In this document: one piece after another, positions 1-7,558 of the stretch
How the letters are laid out: the number at the start of each line of letters is the position of its first letter
Numbering within the stretch: position 1 is the stretch's first letter
DNA from: UBA11403 sp963784615
GTDB taxonomy: Bacteria; Pseudomonadota; Gammaproteobacteria; Legionellales; Legionellaceae
NCBI GenBank assembly: GCA_963784615.1
Contig: CAWASG010000001.1
Span: 992,001 to 1,056,000 of the forward strand
DNA length: 64,000 nucleotides
Reading direction: 5' to 3'
Made by a program: the position numbers and the translations under genes
The notes under the pieces: model-generated
What the model was told of the DNA's origin: nothing
Databases searched by the model: none
The model's input: the letters and a program-made list of their open reading frames with translations, nothing else

Positions 1-18
1 AATGGCATAATAAAACTG

Positions 19-1698
19 ATGAGTCTCACTGATATAAAGAAAACATTAGAAAAACTAACAGTAGATATTGATGCTATTGCAGATCCTCATGTAGCCGCCG
101 GTCAAAGAACATTATTTGGTTTGGTTGAGGTCTTAGTCGAAGCTAATGCCGCTCAGGGGAAAACCATCCAGCAGTTGAAGGATGAAGTTAACCGACTCAA
201 GGGCGAACAAGGCAAACCGGAGATTCGAAAGCAAAAAACAGGTGCTGATGCAGTTGACCCAAAACATTCGTCTGAAGCAGATAGAAAGAGGCGCGGTGAT
301 CAAAAACCACGGGCAAAAAAAAACAAAAAGAAAAACACCGTTAAGATTGATCGACGAGTAGATTGCGATGTTGACAAAGACAGCTTGCCACCGGATGCAA
401 AGTTCCAAGGGTATGAGACGCGAGTCGTGCAGGATATTAACATCAATACAGACAATGTTGAGTTTAGGGTGGCCGTTTATTATTCCAAGTCATTGAAAAA
501 AACATTTTTAGGTAAGCTTCCCGATGGCTATAAGGGTGAATTTGGCCCCGGAATTCGATCGTTGGTGATTACATTATACAGAGACTCCAGCATGACAGAG
601 CCGGCGATTACGCGGTTTTTTAAAACGTTCGGTATTCAAATTGCAAAATCCACGATATCCCGCATGATTACTGAGGGTCACGACCTATTTCATCAGGAAA
701 AAGAAGACATTATTAATGCTGGATTGAAAGCAAACACTTATCAGCACGTGGACGACACCGGGTGTAGAGTCAATGGGAAAAATCACTATACCCACATTTT
801 ATGCAATCCCTACTTCACCGGATTTTTCACGCGGCCCAAAAAAGATCGCTTAACCTTGCTTGCCATCCTTTGCCGCAGCGAATTGAAGTTTAAATTTAAC
901 GAGTCAGCCTACGCGCTCATGAGTGAATTTGGCTTATCAGCTTTGCGCTTGGCCGAGCTGAAAAAAGCGGTTAATAGCGAAATTTTGATGAACGAACAAT
1001 TGGATGAGCTTTTAGACCGGCTTTTTCCTAATCCTAAAAAACACTTAACCAATCGTCGTATCATTCGTGAGTCAGCAGCCATCGTTTATTATCAAAGCTC
1101 CGAATATGCCATTAAGCATCTCTTGTGTGATGACGCCCCGCAATTCAATAAAATTGCCAAATACAAGTCGCTATGCTGGGTGCATGAAGGGCGTCATTAC
1201 AAAAAACTAACGCCGTTTGTGAGGCACCACCAAGTTATTTTGGATAATTTTATTGAGAAATTCTGGGATTATTACGGTGCATTACTTAAGTATAAGCAGA
1301 GTCCGTCAAACAAAATTGCGAAAAAATTATCCAGGGAATTTGACGTCTTGTTTTCAACAAAAACAGGTTATGCTGCCTTAGATGAGCGGATTGCCAGAAC
1401 GCTCACAAAGAAAAAATCATTATTGCTTCCATTGGCGTTCCCTTTTCTTCCTCTTCATAATAATCCCGCCGAACTCGGTGCCAGAGCTCAAGCCCGCATG
1501 CGCGACATCAACCTTCAGACCGTCAGTGAGAATGGTACAAAAACAAAAGATACGTTCGCAACCATTGTCCTAACGGCCAGAAAGCATAGCGTTAATATCT
1601 ATAATTATGTTTATGATCGAATAACCAAAAAATTTGAAATGCCATCTCTGGCAAATTTGATTGCGGATAAATTCAGCTTAGAAAATTGCCCTGCCTAA
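19..1698 (+). CDS. IS66-like transposase, long form
   Basis: A 559-residue protein that resembles IS66-family DDE transposases. It has an N-terminal segment that could be a coiled coil (about residues 20-65), a basic Lys-rich linker (about 75-110), a DDTG motif near residue 245 for the first catalytic Asp, and a late HNNPAEL segment (about residue 483) where the family carries its catalytic Glu. There are no zinc-finger Cys pairs like those in the other two IS66 transposases of the window, so this is a different branch. It starts 18 nt from the window edge, so the left end of the element and its ribosome site cannot be judged. No terminal inverted repeat was found after the stop. The family call is fairly safe; whether the element is complete is unknown. 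Confidence 0.75.
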   Translation: MSLTDIKKTLEKLTVDIDAIADPHVAAGQRTLFGLVEVLVEANAAQGKTIQQLKDEVNRLKGEQGKPEIRKQKTGADAVDPKHSSEADRKRRGDQKPRAKKNKKKNTVKIDRRVDCDVDKDSLPPDAKFQGYETRVVQDININTDNVEFRVAVYYSKSLKKTFLGKLPDGYKGEFGPGIRSLVITLYRDSSMTEPAITRFFKTFGIQIAKSTISRMITEGHDLFHQEKEDIINAGLKANTYQHVDDTGCRVNGKNHYTHILCNPYFTGFFTRPKKDRLTLLAILCRSELKFKFNESAYALMSEFGLSALRLAELKKAVNSEILMNEQLDELLDRLFPNPKKHLTNRRIIRESAAIVYYQSSEYAIKHLLCDDAPQFNKIAKYKSLCWVHEGRHYKKLTPFVRHHQVILDNFIEKFWDYYGALLKYKQSPSNKIAKKLSREFDVLFSTKTGYAALDERIARTLTKKKSLLLPLAFPFLPLHNNPAELGARAQARMRDINLQTVSENGTKTKDTFATIVLTARKHSVNIYNYVYDRITKKFEMPSLANLIADKFSLENCPA

Positions 1699-1758
1699 AT
1701 CGCTATTATTGCATTTACCCTGTGATATGGAGAGGATACAATTTTTGGTTTATCATTA

Positions 1759-3489
1759 ATGCTGTATTGGTCAAATGCTTGGTCTGTGATGATGCAGACA
1801 GGGCCACTTGAACCCGTTGATAGTATTTTCGCTGACATGGATCCAAATGCGCACATTCTTGAGGATTTTTATCGAAGCAAATTGGCGCATTGCATTCTAC
1901 TGAATTTCCCCTTGTTATCATTGGACGAAAAAAGAAAATTATCGACTACCGAAGCTTCCCGAGCGCTACTGGCGCAGTGTCGGTTGGCGGAGTTTTGTCA
2001 ATACCGTGTGCCCTTTGAAGTACGCGCCCTTGAATCCTCAGCCGTGAGTCAAACCTTTCAATATCTTGGTCATTTGATGTTTGATTTAGACAGGATCGTG
2101 ACCGATGAAGGTCGGCCGATGATGGATAGCCCCATCAAAGTCGACTGTCACTGGGGGCTGCGTGATCAAATTGTGCTGTATTATCAAGATCCCGCTGGAT
2201 TAAGCAAACAGAAATTACTGGCCAAAATATGGGAACGTGCAATATTAGAAGAGGCTCCCTCAGAATACTACGACAATTCAACAACCCAATGGGATCCCGT
2301 TGCCAATGTGATGTATGAAACCGGTTCAAATCTATCTAAACCATGCAAGGCATTTTTCACCGGACATTATGCAAGACTGAGTGGATTATTCGAAGCGAAA
2401 AAAGCAGAAGATGTTTATAGCCCTGAAATGCCAAGATTTATCGATCGTAGTTGTGAGCAACTTCGTGAGATCAGTGAGCAAAATACGCGAACGCTATTGA
2501 TAGATTTCCTAACCAACCCGCTGTTACCGCTGTGTGCCGAGCATTTAAAAAAACAACTCAAACGGCCACTTCATGCTTTTGATATCGTTTACAACCAGTT
2601 TGGATTGGCCGACAACACTACGCCGAACCATTACGATGATATTGTGGCGCAGCGATTTCCGACCTTGTCCCATTTTAAAGCAGCGATTCCTGACTTGTTA
2701 ATCAACTTGGGGTTTGATCCGCAATTATCGCTGGATATTGCCAGTAAAATGAACGTTGTTGCCTGTCGAACGGGTGGATTTTCCTCATTTCCAAAAATGC
2801 GAGGCGGCGAGTATATTTTGGCAACGTCGATGGAACATGAACAGATGAATTACATGTCATTTGCAACGGCCATGCATGAATTAGGACATTGCGTCGAGCG
2901 GTATTTATCCTCGGAATCAATTGATCATTACATCTTGGGCGAAGTACCGAGTTCAGCGTTTACTGAGGCGTTTGCATTTTTATTCGATTCAAAAAGTTTG
3001 GAACTGCTTGGGATTGAGGAGAAAGGCGAGGGGAGACATCAAAGCAAGATTTTGAATTTGTTTTGGACGGCTTATCTTAATTCGGGCATTGCATTGGTTG
3101 ATATGGATTGCTGGCAGTGGATGTATACCCATCCTGGATTTACGGAAGATGAATTGAAATCAGCCGTCATTGATATAAGCCGAACCATTTGGAACCGTTA
3201 TTTTAGTCCCATTTTAGGGGAGACAGACAGTGTTCTTTTGGCTGGATATAGCCCAATGCTGATTAATCCTCTATATATGCCTGAATATGCGTTGGCTATT
3301 TTTATTCAGACACAAATTAATCATTATCTTGAAGACAAGGTGTTGGGCGTTGAAATGCCTAGAATGTGTAAAACGGGCAAGGTGACACCCGACGCGTGGA
3401 TGATGGCGGCGGTTGGGCAACCTGTTTCTAGTCAAGTGCTGTTACAATTAGCCGAATCAGTTCTTAAGGTGACAAAATTTGATAGCTAA
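1759..3489 (+). CDS. Zinc metallopeptidase (HELGH gluzincin, M2/M3-like)
   Basis: A 576-residue protein with the zinc signature HELGH (His373, Glu374, His377) followed 26 residues later by Glu403 in a TEAF segment. This HExxH plus downstream Glu pattern is that of gluzincin peptidases such as families M2, M3 and M32. No signal peptide or membrane span is evident, so it is probably cytoplasmic or secreted by a leaderless route. A GGAGAGG sequence lies rather far (about 20 nt) upstream of the chosen ATG; an ATG at 1789 is an alternative. It sits between a transposase and a putative effector gene, so it may belong to an accessory island. The peptidase class is clear, but the exact family and substrate cannot be told. 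Confidence 0.7.
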   Translation: MLYWSNAWSVMMQTGPLEPVDSIFADMDPNAHILEDFYRSKLAHCILLNFPLLSLDEKRKLSTTEASRALLAQCRLAEFCQYRVPFEVRALESSAVSQTFQYLGHLMFDLDRIVTDEGRPMMDSPIKVDCHWGLRDQIVLYYQDPAGLSKQKLLAKIWERAILEEAPSEYYDNSTTQWDPVANVMYETGSNLSKPCKAFFTGHYARLSGLFEAKKAEDVYSPEMPRFIDRSCEQLREISEQNTRTLLIDFLTNPLLPLCAEHLKKQLKRPLHAFDIVYNQFGLADNTTPNHYDDIVAQRFPTLSHFKAAIPDLLINLGFDPQLSLDIASKMNVVACRTGGFSSFPKMRGGEYILATSMEHEQMNYMSFATAMHELGHCVERYLSSESIDHYILGEVPSSAFTEAFAFLFDSKSLELLGIEEKGEGRHQSKILNLFWTAYLNSGIALVDMDCWQWMYTHPGFTEDELKSAVIDISRTIWNRYFSPILGETDSVLLAGYSPMLINPLYMPEYALAIFIQTQINHYLEDKVLGVEMPRMCKTGKVTPDAWMMAAVGQPVSSQVLLQLAESVLKVTKFDS

Positions 3490-3532
3490 AGTGTAGTCAA
3501 AAGATTCAATAAATAGTCTATAATAAGAATAA

Positions 3533-5503
3533 ATGAACACGAAAGTGAGAGTTAATATGACGCAAGAGCTACTTTTAACCAAACTGCAGCTATTCATGCG
3601 AGCGCCTTATTTCTTTCGTGAAGGAGAACATCCTGGACTTAAGTTTGAAAATCTAGATATCCACGAGGAAAAACAAAAATTTATTAATCAATTATCAGAA
3701 AACGGATATTGTTTTGGACTATCGTTATGCCATACGACAATGAATCTTCTTGGTAAAGACAAATGGTGGGATGGAGCGTTGCGAGCAGTATGTGGATGGG
3801 ATGGAAACTCGGAAAGTCTTAACAATGAAATTATTCTTCCCGACTCCGATCTTAGTGAACCCACCCCAAAACTTCGAGATATTTTTAAGCGAGTTCTTGA
3901 TTATACTGTATATAATCATGGCGTGAGTAATACAAGTTATGACTCATCATTTATGCTTCAGAATGTATCACAGGAGAGTTTTTTAGACCCTACTCAAACG
4001 TTTTTTTCTTTTGTAGATACCGCAGGAAATCAACAAAAAATTTATCAACGTGAGTCGATAGTTGGCATTTTTTCTGAAAAAGAATTAACCTCTATTTTAG
4101 AACACGAACAATCTAATTTTACTGAGAATATATGTTTGCTTCATTTTCATCGTCATTGTATAACACTTCATTATAAACCTGACCAAGGGTGGTTCATTTA
4201 CGACCCAAACTTTCCACATGAACCAGATAGTACTAATCATCCTATAGCTTGGGATTTTAAAACAGCTGAAGAAACCGCTGGAATGCTCCAATACCTACGC
4301 GGTAAAGCTATTCGTATTGAATTTGCTTCAGTTTCAAATTTAAAACCCTTGAAAATTAATACCCCAATCTCGACTCTAATCAATGGAATGACTCGAGAGG
4401 AACCCTTCATGGATGGATTTAACTGCATAAATTATTTACTCGCTTTTAGTGATAAAAATTATATTTTTTCAAAAATATTAGTCATGATTGCCAATATAGA
4501 TGATCCCATTGATAAACAAGCAAGTTTAGATTTATTTATGGACGCAACTATACGTATACCAATTAATCAGATTAACTTAGTAGGAAGTCAGTCACTAGCA
4601 ACGGCAATCGAGCTCATTTTGGAATTAGAAAGCTCTGAATTTACTCAATTATATCTTAAGCAATTATATAAATCATTGATAAAAAAAAATACTGAAGGAA
4701 AGACTGCCCTAGATCAAATTGTTGAGAGCGATAAACAACATAAAGTGACTGGTCAATTATTAAAATTACCTAACTGCGAAATAAAAGAACAGATATTGGC
4801 TCTTTTAATGCAGAGCTTATTAGAGCAAAAAACGACTAGCACATACGTTTTTGTAATGCGTTCTATTTTATCTAATTTGTCTTTAAATAACAAAAATAGT
4901 TGTGCTATTGAAATGTTTGAATCGCTAACCCAACTCAACCCCGAGGGATTAACTAAGTTACACTTAATGGCAATGGAAAGCCCTAGTCCTTTATCTCATT
5001 TTTTATTCTCGCTAGAGCAAGTAGATGGTGCTACTAGAGAAACTTGTTTATCTAAGTTAAGTAATGCCATTCAAAAACGATTTGAGAATGTCAGCGGACT
5101 ACATTTCATAATCACATTTGCACCAAAAGAACTGCCTATCATTTTGAAATACATACCAGTAGAGGCTATAAATGAATTATCAGCCATTATTACTATAGTA
5201 AAAGAGACAGTGGAGCCCGAAGAAAAAAAATTAATGATAACAGATTTAGTTACCGCATTAATCAGCAAGGGTGACAATGGCGGTTTAACAAGTCTACATA
5301 TTATTGCACGTGATAACCCAGAGCTTCTATCAAACATTTATGAATTAATCCCGACTGAATTAATTGAACAATTGCCTAATATTAATGCTTTTAAGGAAAT
5401 AAATAATAATACAGCAGCATATAGATCAATGCTAAGTGATTTGCGTGAAGATAATAATCATGAAAAAGGTGAAGAAATAATGTCTTCTAAAAAAACTGAG
5501 TAA
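3533..5503 (+). CDS. YopT-like cysteine protease fold with ankyrin-like repeats, putative effector
   Basis: A 656-residue protein. The N-terminal third shows a papain-like triad reminiscent of peptidase family C58 (YopT): Cys60 in GYCFGLS, His208 in RHCITLHY and Asp224 in YDPNF. The 16-residue His-Asp gap equals that of YopT as I recall it. The C-terminal half is helical with loosely ankyrin-like units (GKTALDQI, GLTKLHLMA, GLTSLHIIA). No signal peptide is seen. Members of such families act inside eukaryotic cells after secretion, so a translocated effector is a reasonable inference. ATG 3557, preceded by GAGAG, is an alternative start. The stop codon TAA comes from the terminal repeat of the mobile unit inserted at 5501; before insertion the protein would have ended one residue later (Pro, then TAA at 7425). 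Biochemical activity is not shown. Confidence 0.6.
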   Translation: MNTKVRVNMTQELLLTKLQLFMRAPYFFREGEHPGLKFENLDIHEEKQKFINQLSENGYCFGLSLCHTTMNLLGKDKWWDGALRAVCGWDGNSESLNNEIILPDSDLSEPTPKLRDIFKRVLDYTVYNHGVSNTSYDSSFMLQNVSQESFLDPTQTFFSFVDTAGNQQKIYQRESIVGIFSEKELTSILEHEQSNFTENICLLHFHRHCITLHYKPDQGWFIYDPNFPHEPDSTNHPIAWDFKTAEETAGMLQYLRGKAIRIEFASVSNLKPLKINTPISTLINGMTREEPFMDGFNCINYLLAFSDKNYIFSKILVMIANIDDPIDKQASLDLFMDATIRIPINQINLVGSQSLATAIELILELESSEFTQLYLKQLYKSLIKKNTEGKTALDQIVESDKQHKVTGQLLKLPNCEIKEQILALLMQSLLEQKTTSTYVFVMRSILSNLSLNNKNSCAIEMFESLTQLNPEGLTKLHLMAMESPSPLSHFLFSLEQVDGATRETCLSKLSNAIQKRFENVSGLHFIITFAPKELPIILKYIPVEAINELSAIITIVKETVEPEEKKLMITDLVTALISKGDNGGLTSLHIIARDNPELLSNIYELIPTELIEQLPNINAFKEINNNTAAYRSMLSDLREDNNHEKGEEIMSSKKTE

Positions 5504-5553
5504 CTCCCCAGGTACGTCATCCAGAGCGCGTCTTTTTGCGCGAAGGATCTCCT
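5500..5553 (+). repeat. Left 54-bp terminal inverted repeat
   Basis: It matches the reverse complement of 7359-7412 without mismatch. It begins with TAACTCCCC, whose TAA serves as the stop codon of the preceding gene. The middle holds GCGC-GTCTTTTT-GCGC. Confidence 0.9.
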
Positions 5554-5622
5554 GAATGTGACATGATTTAAATAATTGAAAAAAACACTTGAAAAATTAT
5601 GTGATTATGATCAAATGGGTGG

Positions 5623-7017
5623 ATGAAAGACTACGAACAAATCATATCAACGCTTTTGACAAAGATTGCTGAATTAGAACAAGTCGTAAAACAACAAGCT
5701 GCGAAGATCGCGGACTTAGAAATACGCTTAAATAAAAATAGCAGCAACAGTTCAAAACCACCCTCCAGTGACGGTTTAGGTAAACCGTCCCGTACCTCTT
5801 CATTACGTGAAAATGGCAAGAATAAAAGTGGTGGTCAAAAAGGCCATAAGGGTGAAACGCTGAAGCAAATTGAAACGCCAGATATTATCGAAAAGCATGT
5901 ATTAACGACATGCCCAGACTGCCAACATTCGCTGTTCAAATCACCGTTACTAGGGGTAGTTAAGCGACAGGTTTTTGATATTCCACCGCCTAAAATTGAA
6001 GTCATTGAACATCAAGCAGAAGTAAAATATTGTACCTGTTGCAATAAAGCGGTTACGGCTCTATTTCCATCAGGGGTTCGTGCGCCGGTCCAATACGGTG
6101 AGGTTATTCGCAGCTGGAGTGTCTATTATCAATATCAACATTTCGTCCCGGAAGATAGGCTGCAACAGCTTTTTTCTGATTTATATGGCATTCAACTCGC
6201 GACTGCAACACTAGCAGGATATAACCGAATAGCATTTGATGCATTAGCTCCATTCGAAGAATCCATATTGGCATTAGTGAAAACGGCCGCAGTTAAAAAC
6301 CTAGATGAAACAGGATTTCGCGTTGCAGGTAAAACACAGTGGTTACACGTGGCGTCAACTAAAAGCGCGACGTATTACCATGTGTCTCCAAAACGAAAAT
6401 CATTAATCGACGGGCTATCAGGGACGGTGGTTCATGATCATTGGAAAAGTTATTACAATCTTTGGGGCGTTGAACATGGACTTTGTAATCAACATCACTT
6501 GCGTGAATTGAAAGCAATAATAGAGCATGATAAAGAACCGTGGGCAAATGATATGAGGAGGCTGTTGCGTGTAGCGCTCCGTTGCCGTCATTTTCATGGC
6601 AGCAATGCAATCCCGGCGGAACGTCTCAAGTGGTTAACTACAATTTACGATGGAATTATTAAAATAGGATTGGCGTTTCATACAGAAAAAATACCACTTC
6701 CCTGTAAAGGTAAGCGGGGTCGGCAACCGAAGCGTACTGGGCATAATCTCTTATTGCGCTTGTTTCATTACAAGCAGGACGTCTTAAGATTTCTTCATGA
6801 CCCCGCCGTTCCGTTCACGAACAATGATGCTGAGCGTGATTTACGAATGATGAAGTGTAAACAAAAAGTATCAGGCGGTTTTCGCACTTCTCAAGGAGCC
6901 GAACAATTCGCTCGCATTCGAGGATTCATAAGTACGGTACGTAAACGAGGTTTTAACGTTCTTAGCTCCATTCAAACAATATTTTCTGATAACATACCAA
7001 TCCCTGCAGGAAGTTGA
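5623..7017 (+). CDS. IS66-family transposase, single-ORF type
   Basis: A 464-residue transposase with the full IS66 layout: N-terminal leucine-rich coiled coil (residues 5-40), the NSSNSSKPPSSDG linker, a zinc-binding part with paired Cys (CPDC and CTCC, about 100-145), first Asp in NLDETGF, second Asp in VHDHWKSYY, and Glu in NNDAERDLRMMK. No tnpA or tnpB partner is present, as in the single-gene (ISBst12-like) group. It is followed after 34 nt by the GIY-YIG gene in the same orientation, so both may be on one transcript. The frame is intact and all catalytic residues are visible, so the enzyme could be active. Confidence 0.85.
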   Translation: MKDYEQIISTLLTKIAELEQVVKQQAAKIADLEIRLNKNSSNSSKPPSSDGLGKPSRTSSLRENGKNKSGGQKGHKGETLKQIETPDIIEKHVLTTCPDCQHSLFKSPLLGVVKRQVFDIPPPKIEVIEHQAEVKYCTCCNKAVTALFPSGVRAPVQYGEVIRSWSVYYQYQHFVPEDRLQQLFSDLYGIQLATATLAGYNRIAFDALAPFEESILALVKTAAVKNLDETGFRVAGKTQWLHVASTKSATYYHVSPKRKSLIDGLSGTVVHDHWKSYYNLWGVEHGLCNQHHLRELKAIIEHDKEPWANDMRRLLRVALRCRHFHGSNAIPAERLKWLTTIYDGIIKIGLAFHTEKIPLPCKGKRGRQPKRTGHNLLLRLFHYKQDVLRFLHDPAVPFTNNDAERDLRMMKCKQKVSGGFRTSQGAEQFARIRGFISTVRKRGFNVLSSIQTIFSDNIPIPAGS

Positions 7018-7051
7018 CAGGGAAATAGTCCAACTCAATAAGGAATCTCTC

Positions 7052-7342
7052 ATGCATACCGAATCGTACGTATATTTTGTAGCAAACACACACAACAATG
7101 TACTATATGTTGGCGTCACTAGTGATTTGATACGTCGCATTTACGAACACAAGAATAAATTGGTAAAAGGATTTACGCAAAAATATAACGTGGATCGCCT
7201 AGTATATTATGAGGCATGTGACAACATAGTCGTTGCCATTGCGCGAGAGAAACAAATTAAGGGATGGTCACGAAAAAAGAAAAATGACCTCGTTAATACA
7301 TTCAATTCTGAATGGAAAGATTTATACCAGTCAATATGTTAG
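7052..7342 (+). CDS. Small GIY-YIG endonuclease
   Basis: A 96-residue protein that is essentially one GIY-YIG domain: YVYFVAN at residues 6-12 and LYVGVT at about 20-25 replace the GIY and YIG strands, the catalytic Arg lies in LIRRIYEHK, and the metal-binding Glu in REKQIKGW. Single-domain nucleases like this are common in bacterial genomes and are often found beside short palindromic repeats. Here it is the passenger of a transposase unit, inside the 54-bp inverted repeats. AAGGA lies nine bases upstream of the ATG. The nuclease fold is clear. Whether it cuts the neighbouring hairpin sequences or helps movement is unknown. Confidence 0.85.
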   Translation: MHTESYVYFVANTHNNVLYVGVTSDLIRRIYEHKNKLVKGFTQKYNVDRLVYYEACDNIVVAIAREKQIKGWSRKKKNDLVNTFNSEWKDLYQSIC

Positions 7343-7358
7343 AGACGGTGCCACGACT

Positions 7359-7412
7359 AGGAGATCCTTCGCGCAAAAAGACGCGCTCTGGATGACGTAC
7401 CTGGGGAGTTAC
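7359..7412 (-). repeat. Right 54-bp terminal inverted repeat
   Basis: It is the exact reverse complement of 5500-5553. The direct repeat AAAACTGAG follows at 7413-7421, and after it CCA TAA, the original end of the gene at 3533. Confidence 0.9.
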
Positions 7413-7470
7413 AAAACTGAGCCATAAGAAGGTAAGTAACCCACCCACAATTTTATGTGTCTCCCAATAA

Positions 7471-7488
7471 TAGGGCATTAATACCCTA
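7471..7488. promoter_or_regulatory. Palindromic operator-like site, copy 1
   Basis: TAGGGCATTAATACCCTA is a near-perfect 18-bp palindrome 70 nt before the start of the U-box gene. A close copy (10743-10762) lies at a similar distance from the next gene. Both genes also share an ACGAGGTG ribosome-site context. AT-rich stretches that could be -10 elements (TATAAC at 7491) follow at once, so a dimeric regulator binding here could control both genes. No known consensus was recognised. Confidence 0.5.
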
Positions 7489-7558
7489 GTTATAACAACC
7501 CATTGATCGATATAATTAATAGCCATATTGGTTAAATAAATAAGAAACGAGGTGGGGC

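Larger units (their letters stand above)
5501..7412 (+). mobile_element. IS66-type transposase + GIY-YIG mobile unit with 54-bp inverted repeats
   Basis: A 1.9-kb unit bounded by near-perfect inverted repeats (5500-5553 and 7359-7412, identical over 54 nt) and flanked by a 9-bp direct repeat AAAACTGAG (5492-5500 and 7413-7421) that looks like a target duplication. It carries one IS66-type transposase gene and a small GIY-YIG nuclease gene. Each inverted repeat contains a GCGC stem with the loop GTCTTTTT (5530-5537; complement 7375-7382), the same loop octamer found in several intergenic hairpins. The insertion lies exactly at the last codon of the upstream effector gene. Perfect repeats and duplication suggest a recent insertion. 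Typical IS66 ends (GTAAGCG) are absent. Confidence 0.8.
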
